Shown piece by piece: positions 16,416-25,077 of a stretch of 25,334 bases of DNA. How positions within the stretch are numbered: the first letter of the stretch is position 1; every line of letters starts with the position of its first letter. The translations under genes were made by a program, and so were the position numbers. Source of the DNA: CAXDOZ01 sp963991145 (GTDB lineage: Bacteria; Bacteroidota; Bacteroidia; Chitinophagales; JABDMM01); contig CAXDOZ010000026.1 in assembly GCA_963991145.1 (NCBI GenBank), forward strand, positions 1 to 25,334, in the 5' to 3' direction. The notes beneath the pieces were generated by a model. That model did not search any database, was not told the DNA's origin, and saw nothing but the letters and a program-made list of their open reading frames with translations.

Positions 16416-17959
16416 TAGTAATCCGAAATTTTCTTTACAAATGCCCGCCTGACCGATTCCGGAGTGTCAGGTCTTACTTCCGTTAACCAAACAAAATCAG
16501 CCAATGTTCTGTCCGATTTGGGCAGAGATCTGATAGGAGTAAAAACAGCATCCGGGTTGTCGATAAACGTGATCTGGTCGATCTCTTCATTGACGAAGTA
16601 CATTCTGATCTTCGTACTCTTTGCATAATTAGCACCAATAAAGGCCCCAAGCTCATCCTTGGCAAAGTATAAGCTTTCTGCAGAGCCATCAACTAGCATT
16701 TGATCGATGATTCCATCTACGAAGTAACCAGTAATGTAAGTTCCTTTGATCTGGTCGAAAATTCCCGTTCCGGTCTGGTTTACAAGGAATGAACGAGTTC
16801 TAAAGAGCATTTTATGAATGTCATTGTTCCTGGTCTCAATGAAGATCGTATCGGCTCTTAATTGATTCTCAGCATTCCAGATAACAGGGTCGAAATACAT
16901 CCTAAATGTGGAATCTGAAAGTGAGTAGAAAAAGGAATCACAGATGCCCTGAAAATCGGATTTAAAGATCCTAACATCACCAGTAGCAAGGAATGCCCGA
17001 CTAGTATCTCCTTTTGGAGTAAATGACCTGAGGATATCTGCACCAAGGAACATTGAATCGTCTGCCATTCGATAACGCAGAACAGGATCTTCTGTCGCTA
17101 GTAAGTAGTTATCATCCTGAAAGTATTCAGCATAATCTCCGCTTATCTTGATATCGTTATCCATATCATACCAGCGCATATTATCGAATGATTGGCCGTA
17201 ACCAATATCAAATTGGTAATAGAGGCTATCTGAATATAAAATCTGATTCTCGTGATAGGCGATAGTATTTACTCCGAATGAGGCTTCATCATTGAGCTGA
17301 TCAAACCATCCTGTTTCGCAGTAGATCCTGTCATTATTAGGCTCAACAATCCATGTAGGACCAAGGAAATAACTTCTCTTCTGAGATAGATTATACCGGA
17401 GTGTATCTGCATAAACATTGTATGCAGGATCTAGAATGACAACTGAGTCTCTAAAGGTTACATCATCTGTGCGAGCCTCAAAATAGCCTCTGTCACTTAT
17501 AATTACGGTAGTACTATCGATGATCTTAGCTCCGGAAAGATAGTAGGCATACCTCCTACTGGTTTCATAAAAAAGCTGCTGTGTATAGAGCTCAAGACGC
17601 TGATCGGTTAGATATACATTGCCTTTCATTATTGCAAGGCGCTTGCCGGAAAAATACCTTAGTGTATCCCCGGTCATTACAATAGAGTCGCCTTCTTCGA
17701 TTCTTACATTACCGTAGGCGAAAAGAGTTTTCTCCACACTGCTAAGTACAGCGCTATCGCACCACATATAGGCTTCTTCGTGCTTGAATTGAACATCACC
17801 AATAAAGATCCGGTATTGGGTTCCAGTTGAGTCAATAATCCTAACCTTATTGGATTTCAGGATCTCAACAGCACGTGATTCTCGAGGCTCAGCCTGCTCC
17901 TGGCTGAGTAGACTCAGGGTTGTGGTCAAAAAGAAAAAAAGGAAAAAAACTCTAGGCAC
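16412..17959 (-). CDS. OstA-like (LptA-type) lipopolysaccharide export protein
   Basis: A 515-aa exported protein made of OstA/LptA-type beta-jellyroll repeats. Residues ~1-19 are a signal peptide (MPRVFFLFFFLTTTLSLLS). Then come repeats such as FIGDVQFKHEEAYMWCDSAV, LFAYGNVRIEEGDSIVMTGDTL and AIMKGNVYLTDQRLELYTQQLFY: segments describing strands of the kind that carry lipid A in LptA. It is much longer than E. coli LptA (~185 aa), as is usual for the Bacteroidota OstA-like family, so it may span more of the periplasm. Only a GTG (17957-17959) gives the signal peptide; no in-frame ATG lies nearby. It lies 29 bases after the mlaD-like gene, same direction, with lptD close by. Role in LPS transport is inference from family and context. 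Confidence 0.85.
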   Translation of the reverse strand: MPRVFFLFFFLTTTLSLLSQEQAEPRESRAVEILKSNKVRIIDSTGTQYRIFIGDVQFKHEEAYMWCDSAVLSSVEKTLFAYGNVRIEEGDSIVMTGDTLRYFSGKRLAIMKGNVYLTDQRLELYTQQLFYETSRRYAYYLSGAKIIDSTTVIISDRGYFEARTDDVTFRDSVVILDPAYNVYADTLRYNLSQKRSYFLGPTWIVEPNNDRIYCETGWFDQLNDEASFGVNTIAYHENQILYSDSLYYQFDIGYGQSFDNMRWYDMDNDIKISGDYAEYFQDDNYLLATEDPVLRYRMADDSMFLGADILRSFTPKGDTSRAFLATGDVRIFKSDFQGICDSFFYSLSDSTFRMYFDPVIWNAENQLRADTIFIETRNNDIHKMLFRTRSFLVNQTGTGIFDQIKGTYITGYFVDGIIDQMLVDGSAESLYFAKDELGAFIGANYAKSTKIRMYFVNEEIDQITFIDNPDAVFTPIRSLPKSDRTLADFVWLTEVRPDTPESVRRAFVKKISDYY

Positions 17960-17974
17960 CTGATGTATTTAATC

Positions 17975-17987
17975 GGGCCGTAGGCCC
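17975..17987 (-). repeat. Short GC hairpin between the MCE and OstA-like genes
   Basis: GGGCC and GGCCC pair around a 3-base loop, just after the MCE gene stop (17989-17991) and 15 bases before the OstA-like GTG. The U tract is too poor for a strong terminator. It may attenuate or stabilise the mRNA, or be chance. Confidence 0.3.
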
Positions 17988-17988
17988 A

Positions 17989-18945
17989 TTATTTGTTTCT
18001 TCTCTCGATCAAAGAGAGTGAAACGTATCTATCTGGGTTGGCTTTGAAGTCTACAAGAAGTGCATCCATGCTGTTCATGATAGCTTCAAGCTTTTGATAA
18101 GTAACGGGATCATTAATCAACTTACCTACTGTTCCTTCGCCCTCATTGATAGAAGCTAACATTACTTCTAACTCACCTAAAGAACCATTTAAGCCTTCAA
18201 TAGTAGCTTGAAGGTCTGATTCAGCAAGATCACCACTAATAACTTCAAGATTTGCTAGAAATGCACCAATAGATTCTTTATTGTCTGCCATCTCACCTGT
18301 AACCTCAGTAAGGTCGTCTACCATCGTAGTTAGATTACGAGAATTCTTTTCGAGCAGATTATTCACTCTGTCAGTTGTCTCCGTAAGACTCTCTAGCTGA
18401 GCATTAACAAGGTTTACAGTTTCGTAAAGATCCGCTGGTGCTTCCTCCCCTTCCTCAGGGAACATTCCATTGATCTTTCCTAAAGTGGTATCAAGTTTTC
18501 CGAGGACATTACTTAGATCACCAAGAACCGGGTTTACGATTTCCATCGCCTCACCGATCATACCAGCACTCTTGTTACCAATGATTGTATCTCCTGGCTG
18601 ATACATTGAAGTAGAATCAGAATACAGAAGGGCAATAGAAGCCTCCCCAAATAGATCTGTCCTAAATTCTGCAACACTGCTTACAGGTACTTCTACTTTA
18701 TCATCAAGTATGATCTCTACCAGAATTTGACCCCCGCTGTTTGGCATGATGGTGATCTTACCAACCTTTCCTACGTTCACACCTCCAGAGAATACAGGGC
18801 TGGATGTATACAGACCTTCCACATTATCATAAACGGTGTAATAGGTATTCCCCGAAAGGGTGGCTCTCTTTAAAAACTGGAATCCGAAGATTGCTATGAC
18901 CAGGGTAATAATTACCAGAAGGCCAACTTTGATTTCTTTGCTCAC
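17989..18945 (-). CDS. MlaD/MCE-family lipid-transport protein
   Basis: A 318-aa protein with one N-terminal membrane anchor (residues ~7-24, KVGLLVIITLVIAIFGF) followed by an MCE domain (~36-115: GLYTSSPVFSGGVNVGKVGKI, then VEFRTDLFGE-type strands ending SIALLYSD). After it, ~150-300 is a long helical, coiled-coil tail (repeated LxxLxxT, EKNSRNLTTMVDDL). This is the form of periplasmic MCE subunits that bind lipid and form hexameric rings or tunnels with an ABC transporter. No MlaE/MlaF partner is in the window. Start is the GTG at 18943-18945, giving MSKEIKVG; a -7 motif lies 23 bases upstream. It lies between the cell-wall amidase and the OstA-like gene. Confidence 0.88.
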   Translation of the reverse strand: MSKEIKVGLLVIITLVIAIFGFQFLKRATLSGNTYYTVYDNVEGLYTSSPVFSGGVNVGKVGKITIMPNSGGQILVEIILDDKVEVPVSSVAEFRTDLFGEASIALLYSDSTSMYQPGDTIIGNKSAGMIGEAMEIVNPVLGDLSNVLGKLDTTLGKINGMFPEEGEEAPADLYETVNLVNAQLESLTETTDRVNNLLEKNSRNLTTMVDDLTEVTGEMADNKESIGAFLANLEVISGDLAESDLQATIEGLNGSLGELEVMLASINEGEGTVGKLINDPVTYQKLEAIMNSMDALLVDFKANPDRYVSLSLIERRNK

Positions 18946-18967
18946 TGTGCTATTGGATGTAAGGCGC

Positions 18968-18975
18968 CAAAAATA
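18968..18975 (-). promoter_or_regulatory. Candidate -7 element for the MCE and OstA-like genes
   Basis: The minus strand reads TATTTTTG, an exact TAnnTTTG match, 22 bases before the GTG at 18945. TTTG at 19001-19004 is the nearest -33 candidate but is 25 bases away, a little beyond the usual 17-23. A weak AGGG/CCCT hairpin between them could end the amidase transcript. Confidence 0.4.
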
Positions 18976-19008
18976 AGAAGAAAGGGCTTACCCTAAGAAG
19001 CAAATTGT

Positions 19009-20139
19009 CTACTTAGATGTTAATGATAGAGCTTCTGCCACTGACATCTTCTCTCCTTCCTTAAATGCTACAACATATGCATCTACAAAACCAGCTTCTT
19101 TTGCTCCTGGAAGGTGCTCTAATGCTAGCTGGTAATCGTCGTAATTCCCCTGATAATATTTAAAGATCCCATCAAGGGCTTCTTCATGTATATCAGTAAG
19201 TCCTTTGAATGATTTCTCCTTAAGCTGTTTAGATGCAGCTAAAAGCTGAATTCTATAGATAACATCAGGACCTGTTTCTAAAGTAACTGACTCGATTGGC
19301 TCTTCAGAAGGAGTCTCAACAGCTCCTCCACTCTCAATCTTAGCATATAGATCTGCTTTGGCGTCGTGCTCTGTTTTAAACTCTTTAAAAGCTCTATAAA
19401 TAGCACTAGCCAGATAAACCTGACCATCTTCTGACTTCAGATACGCCTCTTCATTTGCATTAGAAAGGAATCCTAGCTCAATCAGAGCGCTTGGCATTTT
19501 GGTTTTATAGATCACATAAAGACCACCCTGCTTTATTCCACGACTTCTTCTCTTTACCCTGTACTGGAACTGATCCTCAACCTTTCTCGCAAAGGAAATC
19601 GAGTTGTCAAGATTGGCGGTCTGCTTTTGTGCAATCATGATCTGGGCCTCGGGAGATGACAGATCTATATAGTTCTCTTCCGGATTCTCCTCAAGCTCAA
19701 TAACAGCATTCTCTCTTTTTAGAACTTCGAGATTCGCCGCATTTCTGTTCGTACCCAGGACCCAGGTTTCAGTACCATAAGCAGAGGTATTTGCAGCAGC
19801 ATTTGCATGAATAGAGATGAAGAAATCCGCATTATTATCATTCGCGATGGATGCTCGCTCATGAAGCTCAAGGAAAACATCGGTAGTTCTGGTATAGATC
19901 ACCTCCACGTCAGGAAAGTTTTCCTCAATGTATTTCCCTACCAATAAGGTCACGTTCAAAGCAACCGTCTTCTCGTAATAACCCGTCGTACCAATAGCGC
20001 CGGGATCCTTTCCACCATGTCCTGCATCGATCACAACTTTATGGATGCGGAGGTCCTTTTCCTGGGCTTGTAAAGCACCATTAAAACCAATCACAACGAA
20101 AAGGCTTGCAATCATTAATAATTTGGCTACTTGTTTCAC
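19009..20139 (-). CDS. N-acetylmuramoyl-L-alanine amidase with SPOR-like C-terminus
   Basis: Cleaves the bond between N-acetylmuramic acid and the peptide stem of peptidoglycan. The 376-aa product has a signal peptide (MKQVAKLLMIASLFVVIGFN, cleavage near LQAQ), then an Amidase_3 domain (~33-250). Zinc ligands are visible: H41 in IDAGHGG, E56 in YYEKTVALN, H111 in SIHANAAA, and the catalytic Glu in IELGFLSN. The end (~295-376, YRIQLLAASKQL, then KYYQGNYDDYQ and FVDAYVVAF) resembles a SPOR domain that binds denuded glycan. Start: GTG at 20137-20139, preceded by AGGGAAAAC, makes the best leader. The frame is open further to an ATG at 20214, but that would run into the lptD start and put 30 odd residues before the leader; the ATG at 20115 loses the basic n-region. 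Confidence 0.88.
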   Translation of the reverse strand: MKQVAKLLMIASLFVVIGFNGALQAQEKDLRIHKVVIDAGHGGKDPGAIGTTGYYEKTVALNVTLLVGKYIEENFPDVEVIYTRTTDVFLELHERASIANDNNADFFISIHANAAANTSAYGTETWVLGTNRNAANLEVLKRENAVIELEENPEENYIDLSSPEAQIMIAQKQTANLDNSISFARKVEDQFQYRVKRRSRGIKQGGLYVIYKTKMPSALIELGFLSNANEEAYLKSEDGQVYLASAIYRAFKEFKTEHDAKADLYAKIESGGAVETPSEEPIESVTLETGPDVIYRIQLLAASKQLKEKSFKGLTDIHEEALDGIFKYYQGNYDDYQLALEHLPGAKEAGFVDAYVVAFKEGEKMSVAEALSLTSK

Positions 20140-20149
20140 GTTTTCCCTG

Positions 20150-20157
20150 TATTTTTG
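20150..20157 (+). promoter_or_regulatory. Candidate -7 element for lptD
   Basis: TATTTTTG exactly matches TAnnTTTG. A TTTG at 20122-20125 is 24 bases upstream, close to but longer than usual -33 spacing. Transcription would start around 20164, leaving a leader of about 45 bases before the TTG at 20208. It lies in the 68-base divergent spacer to the amidase gene. Confidence 0.45.
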
Positions 20158-20207
20158 ACAGCTAACAATCCAGCCCTCAAGCAAATTAAAAGTACGGCAT
20201 TTAGCGC

Positions 20208-22946
20208 TTGACATCTTTCTCCTACATTCGACTTTTGCTTGTTTCAAGCTTGTTTCTGACAATTTCGGCCAAAAACGCTGCCAGTTTTGTATTGCCGGCA
20301 GGACAAAGCTCAGATTCGACTGTGAATAGTGCAGAAGTTTTGCCACTTCAACTGCTCTCAGATAGCACGCTAAACATCGATAGTCTCTTAGAATTAACGG
20401 GTTTAGACTCTCTTTTTATTTCCGACTCGGCTCAAGAGGTGATTGATTCTCTCCCTGTCCCATACGCAGATGATGGAGGAATTACTGCTCCTATAAAGTA
20501 TAAAGCGCAGGACTCCATCGTATACGATATCAATACCAGGCAGATAAGATTGTACTCGACTTCAACCATGAATTTCCAGTCAATCAATCTTAAAGCTGAC
20601 AGGGTAGATTTTAGTTTTGACACCTATATACTCAGTGCATCAAGTAGAATGGATAGCAGCGGTGGCCTGCTGGGCAAACCAAATTTCTCTGAATCCCAGG
20701 GAACCTTTGACGCAGAGAAAATTGAATATTCCTTTAGGTCAGAAAAGGGAAAGATCTACAATGTGATCACTCAGGAAGGTGAAGGATATATTCACTCAGA
20801 AGCGGTTAAGCGGAATCCTGACAATGATTATTTCGCACTAAATGCACGGTATACAACCTGTGACCTGGAGCATCCGCACTTCTTCTTTGAATCGAAAAAG
20901 ATAAAAGTGGTTCCTGAGGAGGTCATTGTTTCCGGTCCTACTAAGCTTGTTATAAATGATGTGCCAACTCCATTAGTTCTTCCATTTGGAATCTTCCCAA
21001 ATAAAAAAGGAAGAAGATCCGGGGTCATAATTCCCGAATGGGGGGATTCTCCTCAACTGGGTTTCTTCTTCAAGAATGGAGGATACTACTTTGGTAAGAG
21101 TCCGTATGTGGGAGTTGCCCTTACGGGCGATATCTATACGCGCGGGAGCTATGCCTTGCAGACAAATGCTCAGTACAAAGTCATGTACAAAGGGGCAGGG
21201 AATGTATATCTCCGTTTTAATCACTTTGCTCCTACCAGGCCTGAAGATCCTGACTCGAAAGCTTCAAATGACTTCAAGGTAATTTGGACGCATAACCAGG
21301 ACCCAAAAGCAAGACCAAACCGGACATTTACAGCCCGTTTAGAAGCCGCTACCAGAACTTACAATCAGAATAATCTTGAGAATACTTACGACAACCTAGA
21401 GACGCAGCTACTATCGAATATCAAGTTCACTCGAACCTGGTCAGGCAAGCCTTACAGCTTTGATGCTACGATCGATTACTTCCAGAATATCCTAACAGGA
21501 GATGTTACTCTGAAACTCCCAACCATCAACTTTGCTATAAGTCAGGTTAGCCCTTTCAAACCCAAAATTCAAAGTGAGAGAAAGAAGTTCTATGAGTATA
21601 TCCGGATTGGATATAATGTTCAGTTAAAGAATGAGCTAAACACAATTGACTCTTTGCTTCTAACCGCAGAGGCATTTAAGAATTTCAGAACCGGGATCAG
21701 GCAAAATGTTACGGTAAACATTCCAAGTACTGTCTTCAAGTACTTTACCCTTACCCCGAGCTTCAACTATACAGATCGCTGGTATTTCCAAAAGGAGAAT
21801 AGGTTCTGGGATTCGGATACCGTTGTGATCACCAATCCTGATTCAACTACAGAAACCCTTTATGGGCAGGAGCTGCGCGATACTACTTATGGATTTTACT
21901 CAGTTCGGAACTACAGTTTTAGTCTTACCACTTCTACCAAGTTCTTTGGGATGTACACCTTTAAAGGAAACAAGGTGAAAGGAATAAGACATGAGATCAC
22001 TCCAAGTCTTAGCTTCTCATATTCACCTGATTTCGGGAAAGATCGATTTGGCTATTGGGATTATGTCCAAAGTTCAAATGATGGCGATTCCACCTTCTAT
22101 ACGCCTTATCAGATTGTATCCAGACTTTATGGAGTGCCGGGACCCGGATTAACAGCTGCAATTAGCTTTAATCTCCTGCAGCGGATAGAAGCGAAAGTCC
22201 TTGCAAAAAAGGATACAGCGAATCAGTACAAGAAAGTGCCGATCCTTGACCGATTCAATATCTCCTTCCGATATGATTTTGCAAAGGATTCCCTGAGAAT
22301 GGATCCGATAAATATCACCGGGAACACCAACATTACAAGGCTGATCAGAATGCAGTTTGGGTTTACCCTGGACCCATTTATCACGGCAGATAGCTCAAAC
22401 AGAAGGGTCAATACATATCGATGGGCAGCTGAGAAGAGATTCTTCAGATTGACATCAGCATTCTTTGGAGTATCAGGTTCGATTCAATCGAAGAAGGGCA
22501 AGGAAATGGCTCAGGACGGACGGGGAGATCCCTGGGAAAGAACAGTGGTCCTAAACAACCCTGCTAACTATTACAATTTCAATGTACCATGGTCACTGAC
22601 CTTCGGATACGATATAAGAGTTAACAGAAACAAATTCGTTGAAACGGGAACCAACAGAGTAGTAGATACCTTCCTTATAACTCAAGGTTTGAGAATCACT
22701 GGTGATTTCAATCTTACCCAAAAATGGAAATTCAATATTTCCACTGGCTTTGACTTCACTGCACTGGAACCTACCCTTACAAACATTTCTGTAGTTAGGG
22801 ATCTTCACTGTTGGCAGATGACTTTCAACTGGACAGCCTGGCCGCTTGAGCGACAGAGTTATTCAATGCAGATCAATGTGAAGAGCTCAGTTCTTCAGGA
22901 CATGCGATTATCCAGGAAGAGTCAGGTCAATGATGGATTCTTCTAG
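20208..22946 (+). CDS. lptD: LptD-family outer-membrane LPS assembly protein
   Basis: A 912-aa outer-membrane protein that inserts LPS in the outer leaflet. Residues ~1-25 form a signal peptide (with R8, then LLLVSSLFLTISA). An OstA/LptA-like jellyroll follows (~90-230: SINLKADRVDFSFDTYILSA, YSFRSEKGKIYNVITQEGEG, YTTCDLEHPHFFFESKKIKV), then PTPLVLPFGIFPNKKGRRSG, a conserved block of Bacteroidota LptD, and an aromatic-rich beta-barrel to the end. The frame opens only after a stop at 20202-20204, so the TTG at 20208 is the best start; no ATG precedes the signal sequence. Its end lies three bases from the stop of the convergent DUF4197 gene. The neighbouring OstA-like gene probably works in the same pathway. 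Confidence 0.9.
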   Translation: MTSFSYIRLLLVSSLFLTISAKNAASFVLPAGQSSDSTVNSAEVLPLQLLSDSTLNIDSLLELTGLDSLFISDSAQEVIDSLPVPYADDGGITAPIKYKAQDSIVYDINTRQIRLYSTSTMNFQSINLKADRVDFSFDTYILSASSRMDSSGGLLGKPNFSESQGTFDAEKIEYSFRSEKGKIYNVITQEGEGYIHSEAVKRNPDNDYFALNARYTTCDLEHPHFFFESKKIKVVPEEVIVSGPTKLVINDVPTPLVLPFGIFPNKKGRRSGVIIPEWGDSPQLGFFFKNGGYYFGKSPYVGVALTGDIYTRGSYALQTNAQYKVMYKGAGNVYLRFNHFAPTRPEDPDSKASNDFKVIWTHNQDPKARPNRTFTARLEAATRTYNQNNLENTYDNLETQLLSNIKFTRTWSGKPYSFDATIDYFQNILTGDVTLKLPTINFAISQVSPFKPKIQSERKKFYEYIRIGYNVQLKNELNTIDSLLLTAEAFKNFRTGIRQNVTVNIPSTVFKYFTLTPSFNYTDRWYFQKENRFWDSDTVVITNPDSTTETLYGQELRDTTYGFYSVRNYSFSLTTSTKFFGMYTFKGNKVKGIRHEITPSLSFSYSPDFGKDRFGYWDYVQSSNDGDSTFYTPYQIVSRLYGVPGPGLTAAISFNLLQRIEAKVLAKKDTANQYKKVPILDRFNISFRYDFAKDSLRMDPINITGNTNITRLIRMQFGFTLDPFITADSSNRRVNTYRWAAEKRFFRLTSAFFGVSGSIQSKKGKEMAQDGRGDPWERTVVLNNPANYYNFNVPWSLTFGYDIRVNRNKFVETGTNRVVDTFLITQGLRITGDFNLTQKWKFNISTGFDFTALEPTLTNISVVRDLHCWQMTFNWTAWPLERQSYSMQINVKSSVLQDMRLSRKSQVNDGFF

Positions 22947-22949
22947 ATT

Positions 22950-23690
22950 CTATTTCTGGTCATCGGCGAAGCCAAAGACCTTCTTCATGATATCTGTAGT
23001 ACGGTTGATCGGGTCCTCTCGGATTTTGGCTTCTTCATCAGCAACTACCTTAAATAGACCATCCATCGCCATATCAGTAACATACTTAGTGATATCAGTC
23101 TCGACCTTTTTGGTGAAAGGGATATTGTTGTAGGCCGTGGCGGCCGATTCCCAATACTTTGTTGCACCAACTTCATCAAGTTTACCATCAATCACCGGCA
23201 TAAAAGCGGTCTCAATTTGATCATAGGTCTTTCCTTTGAGGTATTCAGTAGCTGCATTATCACCTCCGGTAAGAATCCCCATCGCATCCTGAAATGTCAT
23301 TTCCTTAATCGCATTGACAAAAATTGGCTTCGCTTCTTTTGCCGCGGCTTCAGCAGCTCGATTGAAGGATAGGATAACATCATCGCAAACACTTCCCATA
23401 CCAACATCTCGAAGTGTTTTTTCAACCTTAACCGCCTCTGGTGGCCATAGGATTTTTAATAGCTCATTTCCAAAATAACCGTCTGTAACTGCTAAGGCAT
23501 CAGCCCCTTTTCCAATTCCCTGTTCAAGCGCTCCTTTTAAGCCGCTAGCGATTTCTGAATTTGTAGGTGCAGCGTCTCCGTTTATACCTCCAACTACATC
23601 ATCCATACCGTCGAGGATCTGACTTGTAGCTTCACAACCAAAGAGAAATAGAGAACAAAATAAAAGTGGCAAAAACCTTTTCATGCTCAT
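22950..23690 (-). CDS. DUF4197 lipoprotein
   Basis: A 246-aa lipoprotein of the DUF4197 family; its role is not established. The signal peptide ends in a lipobox LFGC with C19 (counting from the ATG at 23688-23690; a second in-frame ATG at 23684 is also possible). Residues ~40-240 are helical and match the family pattern: SEIASGLKGALEQGIGKGADAL, then ILWPPEAVKVEKTLRDVGM, AAEAAAKEAKPIFVNAIKEMTFQDAMGIL, GDNAATEYLKGKT and a final TDMAMDGLFKVVADEEAKIREDP. This is a strong family match over nearly the whole length. It probably attaches to a membrane facing the periplasm. It is divergent from cinA (85-base spacer, no clear promoter found) and convergent with lptD. Confidence 0.9.
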   Translation of the reverse strand: MSMKRFLPLLFCSLFLFGCEATSQILDGMDDVVGGINGDAAPTNSEIASGLKGALEQGIGKGADALAVTDGYFGNELLKILWPPEAVKVEKTLRDVGMGSVCDDVILSFNRAAEAAAKEAKPIFVNAIKEMTFQDAMGILTGGDNAATEYLKGKTYDQIETAFMPVIDGKLDEVGATKYWESAATAYNNIPFTKKVETDITKYVTDMAMDGLFKVVADEEAKIREDPINRTTDIMKKVFGFADDQK

Positions 23691-23775
23691 GTGTTTTGAT
23701 TCAATTAGTAATGCTTATTGATATTACTACATTTCAATAATCTTGCCAGCTAATTACATGTATTAAATCTTCTTT

Positions 23776-25032
23776 ATGAAAGCCAGCATTATCAGTATTG
23801 GAGATGAAATTCTTATCGGGAAAACGATAAACACGAATGCAGCATTCATAGGAGATAAACTTGAGTTGCTGGGAATCGAAGTGCATGAAGTCATTACTGT
23901 GCACGATGAGGGTGATGCGATAAAAAGCGCTATTGAACGGGCATTTATTTCCTCAGAGATCACCATAATGACGGGAGGCCTTGGACCAACAAAAGATGAT
24001 ATTACAAAGCAAGTTCTGGCTGACTTCTTTGGTGCCGATCTTGTAAGAAGTCAGGAACAATTGGACCATATCAGATCCTACTTTGAAAGCAGAGGCAGGA
24101 TACTTAATGAGCTAAACGAATCAGTAGCTGATATTCCATCTAACGCTCAATTGCTTCATAATCCTAAGGGAACTGCAGCAGGAATGTGGTTTAAGGAAGC
24201 CGGAAGAATTTTGGTTTCAATGCCAGGGGTTCCTAATGAGATGAGGCATATGGTAGAGTTTGAAGTTATTCCACGACTTACTGAGGAGTTCGATATCCCA
24301 ACGATCATCCACCGGCATCTTCTTACAGCTGGAATTGGTGAATCCACAATTGCTGAGATGATTGGGGATCTGGAAGACGACCTACCGGACTACATCAAAC
24401 TAGCTTATCTGCCAAGTATTGGACAGGTTAAGCTCCGTCTCAGTGCCAGAGGGGACAACATGTCTTTTCTTGCCGATGAGATAGATAAACTAGAAGTTCT
24501 ATTTAAGGAAAGGATTGGGAAGTATTATTTCGGGAAAGATGGAGACACACTTCAATCTGTAGTTGGAGACCTTCTTAATGAAAAGAATGAAACTCTGGCT
24601 ACAGCGGAATCCTGTACAGGAGGAAACATTGCCCATCTTCTAACAAGTACACCGGGCTCATCAAGCTATTTCATGGGATCAGTAGTAGCTTACGATAACC
24701 GGATAAAGGAAGAAATTCTTAAGGTTCCTGCTGAGACCCTTAAAGAGCACGGAGCTGTTTCTGAAGCTACGATCGAATCAATGGTAAGGGGAGTTATAGA
24801 CTTATTGGATGTAGACTTTGCCATTGCCAGTTCAGGGATTGCAGGTCCTGGAGGAGGAACAGAGGAGAAACCTGTGGGAACAGTTTGGGTAGCCGTTGGA
24901 AACAGAGAAAAGATTCACGCAAGAAAGTTTCATTTTCCCCTTGGTAGGCTTGAACATATAGAGTTTACGTCCATTACAGGTTTAGAAATGCTTCGTCGCT
25001 TCATTCTTAGGGAGCGTGGTCAATTGGAATAG
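23776..25032 (+). CDS. cinA: CinA-family protein (MoaB-like domain plus NMN amidohydrolase domain)
   Basis: A 418-aa two-domain protein. Residues 1-~170 are a MoCF-type (MoaB/MogA-like) domain: SIISIGDEILIGKTINTN and IMTGGLGPTKDDITKQ. Residues ~265-415 are the CinA C-terminal nicotinamide-nucleotide amidohydrolase domain, with LATAESCTGGNIAHLL, GSVVAYDN, GAVSEATIESM and SSGIAGPGGGTEEKPVGTV. The C-terminal domain deamidates NMN in pyridine-nucleotide recycling; the N-terminal one can act as an ADP-ribose pyrophosphatase in related CinA proteins. Cytoplasmic. ATG at 23776. The last codons contain the -33 box of the following E2 promoter. Confidence 0.95.
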   Translation: MKASIISIGDEILIGKTINTNAAFIGDKLELLGIEVHEVITVHDEGDAIKSAIERAFISSEITIMTGGLGPTKDDITKQVLADFFGADLVRSQEQLDHIRSYFESRGRILNELNESVADIPSNAQLLHNPKGTAAGMWFKEAGRILVSMPGVPNEMRHMVEFEVIPRLTEEFDIPTIIHRHLLTAGIGESTIAEMIGDLEDDLPDYIKLAYLPSIGQVKLRLSARGDNMSFLADEIDKLEVLFKERIGKYYFGKDGDTLQSVVGDLLNEKNETLATAESCTGGNIAHLLTSTPGSSSYFMGSVVAYDNRIKEEILKVPAETLKEHGAVSEATIESMVRGVIDLLDVDFAIASSGIAGPGGGTEEKPVGTVWVAVGNREKIHARKFHFPLGRLEHIEFTSITGLEMLRRFILRERGQLE

Positions 25033-25054
25033 GCTAAAAAAACGGCTAATTTTG
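25024..25054 (+). promoter_or_regulatory. Bacteroidota-type promoter of the E2 gene
   Basis: TTG at 25024-25026 and TAATTTTG at 25047-25054 are separated by 20 bases, a full match to the Bacteroidota TTG(N17-23)TAnnTTTG promoter. The -33 box is inside the end of cinA (the Leu codon). The start point would lie near 25061, giving a leader of about 17 bases before the ATG at 25078. This is the best promoter in the window. Confidence 0.6.
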
Positions 25055-25077
25055 CGCATCTAAAATTCAATCACAGC

